From Methanothrix soehngenii GP6 (GTDB lineage: Archaea; Halobacteriota; Methanosarcinia; Methanotrichales; Methanotrichaceae): a stretch of DNA of 64,000 bases. The notes below the pieces were generated by a model that had not been told where the DNA came from, did no database searches, and saw only the letters and a list, made by a program, of their open reading frames with translations. The stretch spans positions 930,001 to 994,000 of the forward strand of contig NC_015416.1 of assembly GCF_000204415.1 (NCBI RefSeq), given 5' to 3'. The translations under genes and the position numbers were made by a program. Positions 19,825-28,870 of the stretch are shown here, one piece after another. The stretch's first letter is position 1; each line of letters begins with the position of its first letter.

Positions 19825-20122
19825 GCTATTGTCTCCATCCTTGTGTAGAATCTATATATTTCAACTTCCTGCTATTCAATCTTCTGGTAGCGCACATACT
19901 GCTGTAGATTCACAGTGGCTCCGTATCCTGAATTCTATTCATTTTGTCTCCGGGATAGAGGGGGTTAGACGTTGTGACTTCCAAACCCGCAAACCACAAG
20001 AATTATATCCCCTCATCCATAGGGACAGATCATACTCTGATGTATAAGAATGTGCATAAAAGATCAATATAAACCAGCGAAAAATCCCATAACGAGTAAT
20101 TTCAGGCGAAGGTGAAAAGGAT

Positions 20123-21874
20123 TTGAGAAGATTGCTCTCCGGCAATGAGGCCATAGCCCGTGGGGCCTACGAGGCCGGTGTAACCATCGGCACGGGCTAC
20201 CCCGGGACTCCCTCCACCGAGATCCTGGAGAACCTGGCCCGGTACAGTCCGGAGGTTTACTGCGAGTGGTCGCCCAATGAGAAGGTGGCCTTTGAGGTCG
20301 CAGCCGGAGCATCCCTGGCCGGGGCGCGCTCCATTGTGACCATGAAGCATGTGGGACTGAATGTGGCTGCTGACCCCCTCATGACATTGAGCTACATCAG
20401 CGTGGAGGGCGGGTTTGTGGCCTGCGTGGCAGACGACCCGGGGATGCACTCCTCCCAAAATGAGCAGGACACCAGAAACTATGCCCGCTTTGCCCGGGTC
20501 CCCCTTTTTGAGCCGGCGGACAGCCAGGAGGCCAAGGATCTGCTCATGCTCGCCCTCTCCGTCTCGGAGGAGTTCAAGACCCCGGCCATCCTGCGCACCA
20601 CCACCAGGGTCAGCCACTCTCGCAGCCTGGTCGAGCTGGGAGAACGGGAGCAGGCGAAGAAGGAGATCGGCTTTGTCAAGAACCCGCCCCGGTTCGTTCC
20701 CATACCGGTCTGGGGCCGGCCCATGCGCCAGAGAGTGGAAGAGAGGCTGAAAGGGCTGCAGGCGCTCTCTGAAAAGTCGCCAGCAAACCGCATTGAGTGG
20801 CGGTCAAAAGGCCTGGGAATCATCACCTCCTCCATCGCCTACCAGTATGCCCGCGAGGTCTGGCCGGAGGCCTCGGTTCTGAAGCTGGGATTCTCTTATC
20901 CCTTCCCAGACGCATTGATCCGGGAGTTTGCCCAAGGTGTGGACCGGCTGCTGGTGGTTGAGGAATTGGATCCATTCATAGAAGAGCACGTAAAAGCCCT
21001 GGGGATATCCTGCCAGGGGAGAGATTTCGTGCCGGGGATCATGGAGCTGTCCGTGGACCGACTGCTCCAGTCCAGAAGGCTGATGGATGGAGGAGAGGCC
21101 ACCCGAAAGGAAGAAGATCCTTTCCGAGAGCTTCTTCCTCCCCGCCCGCCGGTGCTCTGCCCCGGTTGCCCTCACCGAGGGGTCTTTTATGCCCTCTCCA
21201 GGGAGGATGTGGTGGTCACCGGGGACATCGGATGCTACAGCCTGGGCGCTTTTCCGCCCCTGGACCGGATGGACAGCATCCTCTGCATGGGAGCGGGAGT
21301 CTCCATGGCTCACGGCATGGAGAAAGCAGGGGAGAAGAGAAAGGTGGTGGGCGTGGTTGGAGACTCCACCTTCTTTCATTCCGGGATCACGGGGCTCTTG
21401 GATATTGTCTACAATAAGGGCCACTCCACAATAATTGTGCTGGACAACCGCACCACTGCCATGACCGGCCACCAGGACCATCCGGGCACCGGCAGGACCA
21501 TTGGCGGCGAGCCCACAGTCGCCGTCTCCATCGAGGATATCGGCCGGGCCTGCGGGATCAATCGGGTCAGGTCGATAGATCCCTACCAGCTGGATAACGC
21601 CAGAGAGGCGATCAAAGAGGAGCTGGCGGCTCTTGAGCCCTCTCTTATTGTATCCCGCGCTCCCTGCCCCCTGCGGGAGAGGAGACGGGTGGGGGCGATG
21701 AGAACCATCCTGGCGGAGGAGTGCCGGGCTTGCGAGCTGTGCCTCTCTTTGGGCTGCCCGGCGATAGAGGGAGTGGATGGGGTGATGAAGATCAATCAGA
21801 CCCTCTGTGCGGGCTGTGGCCTGTGCGAACAGATCTGCCCTGCCGGGGCGATTGTCAGCCGGGAGGGAGTATGA
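20123..21874 (+). CDS. iorA: indolepyruvate:ferredoxin oxidoreductase, alpha subunit
   Basis: A 583-residue thiamine-pyrophosphate enzyme. It reversibly links aryl pyruvates, CoA and oxidised ferredoxin to aryl-acetyl-CoA, CO2 and reduced ferredoxin. The N-terminal pyrimidine-binding domain begins LLSGNEAIARGAYEAG with GYPGTPSTEI; the TPP-diphosphate domain has CPGCPHRG, GDIGCYSLG and GDSTFFHSG. The C-terminal ferredoxin domain has two clusters (CRACELCLSLGCP and CAGCGLCEQICP), giving two 4Fe-4S sites. The start is TTG 20123 with GGTGAAAAGGA upstream; a TATA-like AATATAAA lies near 20070. The iorB ATG overlaps its stop codon. Confidence 0.95.
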   Translation: MRRLLSGNEAIARGAYEAGVTIGTGYPGTPSTEILENLARYSPEVYCEWSPNEKVAFEVAAGASLAGARSIVTMKHVGLNVAADPLMTLSYISVEGGFVACVADDPGMHSSQNEQDTRNYARFARVPLFEPADSQEAKDLLMLALSVSEEFKTPAILRTTTRVSHSRSLVELGEREQAKKEIGFVKNPPRFVPIPVWGRPMRQRVEERLKGLQALSEKSPANRIEWRSKGLGIITSSIAYQYAREVWPEASVLKLGFSYPFPDALIREFAQGVDRLLVVEELDPFIEEHVKALGISCQGRDFVPGIMELSVDRLLQSRRLMDGGEATRKEEDPFRELLPPRPPVLCPGCPHRGVFYALSREDVVVTGDIGCYSLGAFPPLDRMDSILCMGAGVSMAHGMEKAGEKRKVVGVVGDSTFFHSGITGLLDIVYNKGHSTIIVLDNRTTAMTGHQDHPGTGRTIGGEPTVAVSIEDIGRACGINRVRSIDPYQLDNAREAIKEELAALEPSLIVSRAPCPLRERRRVGAMRTILAEECRACELCLSLGCPAIEGVDGVMKINQTLCAGCGLCEQICPAGAIVSREGV

Positions 21875-22533
21875 TCGAGAGGGTGGCGGAGAGGACAGAG
21901 GGAATGATGAACAAAGAAAGCAGGGAGAGAACGGAGAGCGCAGACAACCCGGACTCGAACGGCACAAAGAGCATCGTCCTCGTCGGCGTGGGCGGTCAAG
22001 GGATACTGCTGGCCAGCGAGATATTAGCCCAGGCAGCGATGATTCAGGGCTACCAGGTCAAGACCAATGAGGTGCACGGCATGGCCCAGCGAGGAGGCTC
22101 GGTGATGGCCCAGATTCGTTATGGAGAAGAGGTCAAGAGCCCCCTGGTCTCCAAAAAGGGCGCTCATATCCTGGGGGCGCTGGAGAAGGTGGAAGCCCTG
22201 CGGTACTGGGAATTTCTCCGGCCGGACGGCCTGGCCGCAGTCAGCAGCCAGGCCATTGTGCCGGTGACAGTCTCCTCCGGTCTTGCCCGCTACCCAGAGA
22301 ATGCGGAGGAACTGCTGGCCAGGGCTTTTCCCCGGCTGGTCTATATCGACGCCCCGAAGCTGGCAGGAGAGCTGGGCGACAGCAGGGCAGCGAACATCAT
22401 ACTATTGGGGACGATATCCCGTGGGCTGGACCTCCCCCTGGAATCCTGGGAGGAGGCCATCGGCCTGTGCGTCCGGGAGAAGTTCCGAGATCTCAATTTG
22501 AGAGCATTTTCACTTGGCAGGAGCAAAGCATGA
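21871..22533 (+). CDS. iorB: indolepyruvate:ferredoxin oxidoreductase, beta subunit
   Basis: A 220-residue subunit starting at the ATG that overlaps the iorA stop (ATGA, 21871). The frame continues upstream inside iorA, but that part is a shadow. After a variable charged N-terminus of about 34 residues comes the pyruvate-ferredoxin oxidoreductase gamma-type domain: VLVGVGGQGILLASEIL, NEVHGMAQRGGSV and a typical GALEKVEALRY segment. It completes the TPP enzyme with IorA. The N-terminal extension is unusual and could contain a later true start (MMNKESRE). The next gene again overlaps by four bases. Confidence 0.93.
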   Translation: MIERVAERTEGMMNKESRERTESADNPDSNGTKSIVLVGVGGQGILLASEILAQAAMIQGYQVKTNEVHGMAQRGGSVMAQIRYGEEVKSPLVSKKGAHILGALEKVEALRYWEFLRPDGLAAVSSQAIVPVTVSSGLARYPENAEELLARAFPRLVYIDAPKLAGELGDSRAANIILLGTISRGLDLPLESWEEAIGLCVREKFRDLNLRAFSLGRSKA

Positions 22534-23813
22534 CAGAATTGAGCAAATTTCACAATGAACCGATGGAGACGGCCTCCCGAGAGAGAATCACCCAGATTCA
22601 GTCCGAGCGGCTGAGGGCCATCGTCGGTCACGTCTATGAATCCAATCCGATCTACCGGCGTCTATTCGACGAGAAAGGCGTCCGGCCTGAGGATATCAGG
22701 ACGGCAGAGGACGTGGTCCGACTGCCCTTCACCGGCAAGGACATCCTCAGGGAGAGCTACCCCCTGAATATGGCCTGCGTTCCCCGCGATCAGATCGTGG
22801 AGATGCATATGTCCAGCGGCTCCACCGGCACCCCGGTAGTCATGCCCTACACCCGCTCAGACCTTGATCAATGGGCGGAATGCATGGCCCGCTGCTACCG
22901 TATGGCCGGGGCGAAGCCTGGGGACCCCACCCAGATCACACCCCTCTTCGGCCTTTTCAATGGTGGCTTTGGCATGTATCATGGCGCTCGGGCAGCAGGA
23001 CTGTTCGTGATCCCCGCCGGTCCGGGAAACACCGCCCGGCAGATCCGCCTGGCTCGAGATCTGAAGACCAGGGTTTTCACCGGAGTGGTGAGCTATGGCA
23101 TCCGGTTGATGGAGGTGCTGGCCGAAGAGAAAGAGAGCCTGCCGGACCTGGAGATAGGCATCTTCGGAGCTGAGGTTTTCTCTGACTCCATGAAAAAGAA
23201 GATCTCCTCGGGCCTGGACATCGACGTCTTCGACATATACGGCATGACTGAGTCCGGAGGCGTTGGCACATTAGGCATGGACTGCCCGGCGCACGACGGG
23301 ATCCACATCTGGGAGGATCAGTATATCCTGGAGATCATCGATCCAAAGACAGGAGAGCCAGTGGATGACGGAGAAGAGGGAGAGCTGGTCTTCACCTCGC
23401 TCACCCGCGAGGCGCTGCCCATGATCCGTTTCCGGACAGCTGACCTCACCCATGTCATATCCCGGGACAGATGCAAATGCGGCAGAACTCACATCCGTCT
23501 AGCACCGATAACCGGGCGAAGGGATGACATGCTGATTGTGAAAGGGGTGAACTTCTTCCCCAAGCAGATTGAGCAAACCCTCCTGGGAATACCGGGCATT
23601 GGCAACAACTACCAGATCATAGTGGAGGAGGAGGACGGAGTCAATAGCGTCCGGGTCAATGTCGAAGCCGAACCGGGAGTGACCGGCTATATGGTGGAAA
23701 AGGCTCTCAAAGAGGCGCTGGGATTCTCCCCCAAAGGAGACGTCTTCCCCCTGGGAGGCTTGCCCCGCCAGGAAGGAAAGGCAAAGAGGGTGTTTCATAA
23801 CAGGATAAAATAA
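22530..23813 (+). CDS. phenylacetate-CoA ligase family (aryl-acid activating AMP ligase)
   Basis: A 427-residue adenylate-forming enzyme of the PaaK type. The phosphate-binding loop is SSGSTGTP; DIYGMTESGG and RTADLTHV are core motifs; the C-terminal domain has GRRDDMLIVKGVNFFP with the catalytic Lys later (QEGKAKRV). It forms aryl-acetyl-CoA from aryl acids, ATP and CoA, which is the substrate or product of IorAB. In methanogens the set is thought to assimilate phenylacetate, hydroxyphenylacetate or indoleacetate into aromatic amino acids by reductive carboxylation. The start at 22530 overlaps the iorB stop (ATGA); the upstream in-frame extension is a shadow. Confidence 0.9.
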   Translation: MTELSKFHNEPMETASRERITQIQSERLRAIVGHVYESNPIYRRLFDEKGVRPEDIRTAEDVVRLPFTGKDILRESYPLNMACVPRDQIVEMHMSSGSTGTPVVMPYTRSDLDQWAECMARCYRMAGAKPGDPTQITPLFGLFNGGFGMYHGARAAGLFVIPAGPGNTARQIRLARDLKTRVFTGVVSYGIRLMEVLAEEKESLPDLEIGIFGAEVFSDSMKKKISSGLDIDVFDIYGMTESGGVGTLGMDCPAHDGIHIWEDQYILEIIDPKTGEPVDDGEEGELVFTSLTREALPMIRFRTADLTHVISRDRCKCGRTHIRLAPITGRRDDMLIVKGVNFFPKQIEQTLLGIPGIGNNYQIIVEEEDGVNSVRVNVEAEPGVTGYMVEKALKEALGFSPKGDVFPLGGLPRQEGKAKRVFHNRIK

Positions 23814-23907
23814 CTCTTGTTCTCTTCCATGAGATTCAGATGAGCCTGATACAAGACTTAAGGCTAAATAGACACAAGTCCAGTCAGTATTCATTGAGGT
23901 GCAATAG

Positions 23908-25074
23908 TTGAGATTCAATTGCCTATGCTTATGTCTCTTGGCCCTGTTCATAGGGTTGGGAGTGGCAAATGGATATGATGTATCCATATCGCAGTCCATG
24001 GAGGTCTCCGAGACTGACTTCGATGAAGAATTCGTCAAGAGCCTGTTCGGGTTCGGCACCGAAGGTGGGGAAGGTTTCTGGTTTGGCCCGGAGTTCCAGG
24101 ATGTCAGCACCGCCACCACCTTCTTTTCCGAGTTCTATATGGAGAGCTCTGTCCCAGTGGTCAAGACCTTCGCTCCGGTAAAGATCGATGTGACTCAAAA
24201 TGTTCCTTCCCGGATATATTTCGGCAGCGGTAAGGGGATCGCATATACCCAGTACCAATCTACAGTGGCCGCCAGCAGAGGAAATGAGCTCTGGATTCAG
24301 AAAGGAGCTGACTGGTCCCAGTACGCCATTGTTCCTGCGGGATCCGGCATTCAGTTCATCGCCTTTGCCCCCGTGGGCGGCCAGGCGGACTACTATTGGA
24401 TCCTTCAGAGCAACTCCCTCAACATCACCAGCAAGCGTCTGGACCTCTACCCCGGATACAACAGCCTGAACTTCAAGGCTGATGAGGTGGGCAGGCACAT
24501 TCTCCTCTTTGTGCTCAATAATCAGCCCAGCAACGCCATCATCATCGATGTGATCAGCCAGGCCCCTCCAGCCCAGCAGACGGCAGTGGCAGCTGATATG
24601 CCACCATCCACCAACAACCCTGCAGCCTCTGGAGTGCAGGCCATGCAAACCGTACAGCCTACGCAGGCGGTGCAGATGCTCCCCGGAGCCACAACCAGCG
24701 TCATGCAGACATACAGCGGAACGGCCCAGCAGACCACCTCTGCCAGCAGCACCACTCAATACCCGGCTGCTGTGGCTGCAAAGCCTGCCGTGCCTGCAAT
24801 TGTCGCGGGAGACACGCCGGTGACCATCCAGACCACCTTGAAGAGCTATGATGTCTATGTGGACGGAGTTCTCATTGGCAAAGAGGGAACCGGTGGCGAT
24901 CTTCTGGATGGTGTCTTCAAGTTCAAGGTGGTGGGCGGAATGATCCACAACATCAGGATCTTCGATGGAGAGCACAACTACCCGAAGGATATTTACTTCG
25001 AGAAAGGAGTGCAGAAGATCATAAATGTGCCACCAGGCACCACTGTCTATGGAATAGTCACACCCTATCATTGA
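23908..25074 (+). CDS. secreted protein with Thr/Gln/Ala-rich linker and PEGA-like C-terminus
   Basis: A 388-residue protein starting at TTG 23908, preceded by GAGGTG. A signal peptide (residues about 3-22, CLCLLALFIGLGVANG) is followed by a beta-rich domain to about 215. A low-complexity linker rich in Pro/Ala/Thr/Gln (220-300), probably glycosylated or wall-spanning, leads to a C-terminal domain with KSYDVYVDGVLIGKEG and a GxHxIxIxDG-like segment, resembling PEGA surface repeats. No enzyme motif is visible. A T-rich tract at 25101-25113 is a likely terminator. A surface role is inferred. Confidence 0.7.
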   Translation: MRFNCLCLCLLALFIGLGVANGYDVSISQSMEVSETDFDEEFVKSLFGFGTEGGEGFWFGPEFQDVSTATTFFSEFYMESSVPVVKTFAPVKIDVTQNVPSRIYFGSGKGIAYTQYQSTVAASRGNELWIQKGADWSQYAIVPAGSGIQFIAFAPVGGQADYYWILQSNSLNITSKRLDLYPGYNSLNFKADEVGRHILLFVLNNQPSNAIIIDVISQAPPAQQTAVAADMPPSTNNPAASGVQAMQTVQPTQAVQMLPGATTSVMQTYSGTAQQTTSASSTTQYPAAVAAKPAVPAIVAGDTPVTIQTTLKSYDVYVDGVLIGKEGTGGDLLDGVFKFKVVGGMIHNIRIFDGEHNYPKDIYFEKGVQKIINVPPGTTVYGIVTPYH

Positions 25075-25475
25075 CAGATGTCTAATTATTTATAACTTAA
25101 TTTTTTTAAAAACTTGAGAAGTGGGCATCCTGATTTTCCACCAAGGAGATGTTAACAATAAATGTTATTTTTTCCATAATTAATATCATTTTCTGATACT
25201 GCAATTTTGCCACGCTAGCAGCTCATGATCTTGATTTTCGGAGATCAGCGCACAAATGATATATGATACCATAATCATCTATCATGAAATCCATTTACAA
25301 TGAGATGTTTTTGCGAAATTCCATCCATACACCAACAGCTATTTATCCATAATAGATAGCATGAATTAGGAAATAGATATTAACAAAATCGATCACAGAA
25401 GAATATCTAGATGCGCTTCATCTGAGATGTGCGCCGCATCGTCTTAGATATCCGATATTCAAAGGAGGCAGCCCC
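25075..25475. other. AT-rich intergenic region
   Basis: About 400 bp with no supported gene. It begins with a T-run that probably ends the preceding transcript. The middle is very AT-rich with short imperfect inverted repeats around ATGATATATGATACCAT (25256-25273). The right end holds a long hairpin and the ribosome-binding site of the ABC ATPase gene. Confidence 0.5.
25402..25451 (+). promoter_or_regulatory. long imperfect hairpin in the leader of the ABC ATPase gene
   Basis: AATATCTA-GATGCG (25402-25415) can pair with CGCATC-GTCT-TAGATAT (25435-25451). Inside, GCGC (25413-25416 with 25431-25434) and CATC-TGA-GATG (25419-25429) give alternative inner stems. The structure ends about 10 nt before the AAAGGAGG ribosome site. 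It may be a regulatory leader; its class is not recognised. Confidence 0.35.
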
Positions 25476-26264
25476 TTGGTGGAAATCACGATCAAGAACC
25501 TCGTATTCGGCTACAACAGCCATAAGATACTCGATGGAGTAAACATCATTGTGAAAAGCTCAGAGATCTTGAGCCTGGTGGGGCCAAACGGCTCGGGAAA
25601 GACCACCCTTATAAAGTGCATGGACCGCATCCTTAAGCCCAAGGGCAGCATCCTCATGAACGGCCAGGAGATAGAAAGAATGAGCCGGCAGGAGGTAGCC
25701 AGGCAGATCGGCTATGTGCCCCAGTCCAGCTCCACCCCCCTGGCAACAACCGTCTTTGATACCGTCCTCATGGGCAGAAGGCCTCATATCGGCTGGAGGG
25801 TACAGGACTCAGACCTGGATAAGGTGGCTGAGGTCTTGGAGAGGCTGCATCTGGAAGACCTGGCCATGCGTGACTTCTCCCAGCTCTCCGGCGGCCAGAA
25901 ACAGAAGGTGCTCATCGCCCGTGCTCTGGCCCAGGAACCGGCAGTCCTGCTCCTGGACGAGCCCACATCCAACCTGGATATGCTCCATCAGCTAGAGGTG
26001 ATGGAGACGGTGAGCAGCCTGGTCAAGGAGAAGAAGATCTCCGCAGTGATGGCCATCCATGACCTCAACTTAGCCTCCCGCTTCTCAGATAAGCTGGTGA
26101 TGCTAAAAGAAGGCAAGGTCTATGCAGCAGGAGAGCCGAAGGCCCTTCTTAATGAGGTTAATATCAGCCAGGTCTACGGCATAGAGGCCATGGTCATGAA
26201 CGCTATGGGTCGGCCCTATGTAGTGCCGCTGCGCTCGCTGGCAGAAGCGGCTGTATGCGATTAG
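25476..26264 (+). CDS. ABC transporter ATPase, iron-complex/cobalamin (FecE/BtuD) type
   Basis: A 262-residue ABC ATPase: Walker [11 protein letters not shown]-loop YVPQ, signature LSGGQKQKV, Walker [13 protein letters not shown] and the switch His in AIHDLNLA. The sequence closely follows FecE/FepC/BtuD ATPases that energise uptake of iron chelates or corrinoids. No permease or binding protein is adjacent on either side, so it is an orphan here and the partner must be encoded elsewhere. The start could be TTG 25476 or GTG 25479; AAAGGAGG lies upstream. A long hairpin precedes the gene. Confidence 0.88.
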   Translation: MVEITIKNLVFGYNSHKILDGVNIIVKSSEILSLVGPNGSGKTTLIKCMDRILKPKGSILMNGQEIERMSRQEVARQIGYVPQSSSTPLATTVFDTVLMGRRPHIGWRVQDSDLDKVAEVLERLHLEDLAMRDFSQLSGGQKQKVLIARALAQEPAVLLLDEPTSNLDMLHQLEVMETVSSLVKEKKISAVMAIHDLNLASRFSDKLVMLKEGKVYAAGEPKALLNEVNISQVYGIEAMVMNAMGRPYVVPLRSLAEAAVCD

Positions 26265-26377
26265 CTGTGTACAGCCGGAAAGGATTTCCATCCATTTTTT
26301 AGGTTTTGGTCAGCGGCCCGGGTAGGTGCATGGAATAACACAAACCTTTATGTATTGCAGATGTCGAAATCTGGTTT

Positions 26378-27385
26378 ATGACCTTGCCCTTTGCAGATAT
26401 TCCAGAGTTCTCCTCCCAATTAACCGGACGAGGTCCTGCAGAGGATATTATATCAATAATTAAATACATATATATACGTTATATTGGAAGCGCTCTGGCA
26501 GAGAACGTATGGTACATTATCTCGACCATCATATCCATATCTATAATTATCATCTTAACTATTTTAATCGCCCGGCTGGTCAATGGTCTGCTGGAGAAGC
26601 AGATCCCAAAAATTGTGGAATCCAGCCGGCTTGGCAAAGAGTTTGATGAGACCTCCCATGCCATGACCCGCAGGCTCATCGTCGCGGCGATATATTCCAT
26701 CGGCTTTTTAATGACCATACTCCTGATCCCCTCCCTGAACAGAATTGCCATCGCCATGCTGGCCGGCGCTGGTGTGGCAACCCTGGCCATTGGTTTTGCC
26801 GCCCAGGACTCCCTCTCCAATATAATATCCGGGATCTTTCTGGCCATCTTCAAGCCGATGCGAATTGGCGACTACGTCGACTTCAAAGGCGAGTATGGCT
26901 ATGTAGAGGATATAACTCTGCGCCATACGATAATCTGCACCTGGGACCAGAGGAGAATAATAGTGCCGAACAAGCTGATGGGCTCAGACTTCATTGTGAA
27001 CTGGAGCATCGGCAATCCGGAGACCGTTTGGCCGGTTAATTTTGGAATAGGCTACTCATCGGATATCGATAAGGCACGAAGCATCATCACAGAGGTGGCC
27101 GAGAGCCACCCCCATGTTCTGAAGGAGAAGGGCATCAATGTCCGCCTCATCGAGCTGGGAGACTTTGCCATGAACCTGCGCCTGACCTTCTACGCCCCCA
27201 GCCGGGGGATGGCATACGATGCCGGGTGCGACATAAGGGAAGCAGTAAAAAAAAGGTTTGATGCAGAGGGAATTGAGATCCCGTATCCATATCAGAATGT
27301 CATAATCATGAAGCAGCCGGTCGAGGCATCATCTTGTCCAGTGCCGGAGAACGATCACTCTCAGGAAGAGGAGCAAGCCAATTAA
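26378..27385 (+). CDS. MscS-family mechanosensitive channel
   Basis: A 335-residue membrane protein with three hydrophobic segments (about 47-68, 95-115, 120-145). The pore helix and beta domain are typical of MscS: AGAGVATLAIGFAAQDSLSN, GIFLAIFKPMRIGDYV and IIVPNKLM. Such channels open under membrane tension and release solutes after hypo-osmotic shock. A TATA-like CCTTTATGTAT lies about 30 nt before the ATG, so the mRNA is probably leaderless. Single gene; the downstream VOC gene has its own promoter. Confidence 0.92.
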   Translation: MTLPFADIPEFSSQLTGRGPAEDIISIIKYIYIRYIGSALAENVWYIISTIISISIIIILTILIARLVNGLLEKQIPKIVESSRLGKEFDETSHAMTRRLIVAAIYSIGFLMTILLIPSLNRIAIAMLAGAGVATLAIGFAAQDSLSNIISGIFLAIFKPMRIGDYVDFKGEYGYVEDITLRHTIICTWDQRRIIVPNKLMGSDFIVNWSIGNPETVWPVNFGIGYSSDIDKARSIITEVAESHPHVLKEKGINVRLIELGDFAMNLRLTFYAPSRGMAYDAGCDIREAVKKRFDAEGIEIPYPYQNVIIMKQPVEASSCPVPENDHSQEEEQAN

Positions 27386-27386
27386 T

Positions 27387-27399
27387 CTAAATATAATGC
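27387..27399 (+). promoter_or_regulatory. TATA box of the VOC gene
   Basis: TCTAAATATAATG lies 25-30 nt before ATG 27418, with no Shine-Dalgarno between them, which indicates a leaderless transcript. Confidence 0.45.
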
Positions 27400-27417
27400 A
27401 TAAATAATGCATTTCGC

Positions 27418-27828
27418 ATGAACCGAGTAGTCCATTTTGAGATACAGGCAGAGAATCCCGAGAGAGCAGCGAGCTTCTACCGGGAGGTCTTCGGCTGGCA
27501 GATCGATGAATGGCTGATCCCAAAAGTGAAGATCAAGGATGAGAATCGTTACTGGCAGGTTACGACCGGCAGTGAGGCTGAGCCTGGCATCAACGGCGGT
27601 CTCGTCTTCCGCCGCGGTCCTCCTCCGGCAGAGGGACAATCGGTCAACTCATTCATCTGCACAATAGAAGTTCCTGACCTTGACGAGCATATCGACCGGG
27701 TTATTCGGGCAGGGGGAAGGGTTGCAGTCCCCAAGATGCCAATTATGGGTGTCGGCTGGCTGGCCTACTGCCTGGATAGCGAGAAGAACATCTTCGGCAT
27801 GATGCAGACGGACGAGATGGCGCAATAG
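27418..27828 (+). CDS. VOC-superfamily (glyoxalase/dioxygenase fold) protein
   Basis: A 136-residue protein with two beta-alpha-beta-beta-beta modules: VVHFEIQAENPERAASFYREVFGW in the first and a second ending in the metal-ligand-like DSEKNIFGMMQ. This is the vicinal oxygen chelate fold. Members include glyoxalases, antibiotic-binding proteins and many of unknown function. Substrate cannot be assigned. Possible metal ligands are His7 in VVHF and Glu in IEVPD. It is 20 bp upstream of the PAP2 gene in the same direction. Confidence 0.85.
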   Translation: MNRVVHFEIQAENPERAASFYREVFGWQIDEWLIPKVKIKDENRYWQVTTGSEAEPGINGGLVFRRGPPPAEGQSVNSFICTIEVPDLDEHIDRVIRAGGRVAVPKMPIMGVGWLAYCLDSEKNIFGMMQTDEMAQ

Positions 27829-27848
27829 GACAGAGATATTTTTGGAAT

Positions 27849-28844
27849 ATGATGGATACGGACCTCTCCATAATCCTATTCCTGCAGGGCCAGGACTGGG
27901 CCATCCCGATAATGAGATTGGCCACCTCATTGGGATCGCTGGAGTTCATGCTCCTCTTTATGCCCTTCCTGTTCTGGTGCTGGGATGCAAAATGGGGCTT
28001 CAGGGTGGGACTGATGCTGGTCACGAGCCATGGGCTGAATTCTGCCCTGAAGATCGCTCTGCACGGCCCCAGGCCTTACTGGGTCGATCCCAATGTCCAG
28101 GCCTGGAGCACTGAACCCTCCTTTGGCATGCCCTCCGGGCACGCCCAGAATGCCGTCTCCATCTGGGGCCTGACCGCACAACTCATCCACAAGCGTTGGG
28201 CCTATCTCCTGGCCGCTGGCACCTGCTTATTAATCGGTCTCTCTCGAGCCTATCTGGGGGTCCACTTCCTGGGAGATGTGCTTGTAGGCTGGGGCGTGGG
28301 TGCAGTGCTTCTGGGCTCATCCATCAAGGCAATGCCAGTTATGGAGGAGAAGATCGGAAGAATGAATCTGAAAGGCCAGATCCTGCTCGCCGCCCTAGCC
28401 TCTTTCGCCATCATCGCCCTTTATCTCCTGGGCCTGGCCGGCACGGGTGCCTGGCAGATGCCCTCTGCCTGGGAGGCCAATGCTCTGGCTGCAACTGGAG
28501 AGCCCATCGATCCAGTCAGCCCGGTTGATGCATTCTGTGCTGCAGGGATGATGCTTGGTATCTCTTCTGGCTATGCTATTTTAAAGAGGAGAGGAGGCTT
28601 CTTGGCAGACGGTCCACTATCCAGGCGTCTGGTCCGCTATCTTCTGGGAATGATAGGAGTGGTCCTGATCTGGTATGGATTGAAAGAGGCGATGCAGATA
28701 GAGGCAGCCGACTGGGCCCTCGACTACATTAGGAGCATGCTGGCAGGGCTCTGGGTCACACTGGGGGCGCCATTGATGTTCATCGGCCTTGGCCTGGCCA
28801 AAAAGGAACAGGTTGATGGGCAGAGTGCGGGCGGAGATCCATAA
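27849..28844 (+). CDS. PAP2-superfamily membrane phosphatase
   Basis: A 331-residue integral membrane protein of the phosphatidic-acid phosphatase 2 family. The three active-site motifs are complete: KIALHGPRP (KxxxxxxRP), PSGHAQ (PSGH) and SRAYLGVHFLGD (SRxxxxxHxxxD), the last supplying the catalytic His. Eight or nine hydrophobic segments are visible; those after residue 170 form a C-terminal extension beyond the basic PAP2 core. Likely substrates are polyprenyl diphosphates or lipid phosphates, which would link it to isoprenoid lipid carrier recycling in glycosylation; that link is an inference. Confidence 0.9.
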   Translation: MMDTDLSIILFLQGQDWAIPIMRLATSLGSLEFMLLFMPFLFWCWDAKWGFRVGLMLVTSHGLNSALKIALHGPRPYWVDPNVQAWSTEPSFGMPSGHAQNAVSIWGLTAQLIHKRWAYLLAAGTCLLIGLSRAYLGVHFLGDVLVGWGVGAVLLGSSIKAMPVMEEKIGRMNLKGQILLAALASFAIIALYLLGLAGTGAWQMPSAWEANALAATGEPIDPVSPVDAFCAAGMMLGISSGYAILKRRGGFLADGPLSRRLVRYLLGMIGVVLIWYGLKEAMQIEAADWALDYIRSMLAGLWVTLGAPLMFIGLGLAKKEQVDGQSAGGDP

Positions 28845-28870
28845 TCCCTGAGCCGATTTTGATCAAATTC

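Noticed and set aside
23929-25071. 380-residue minus frame across the secreted protein gene
   Set aside because: It is antisense to a gene with signal peptide and ribosome site, and its His/Gly/Leu-rich composition is typical of a shadow frame.
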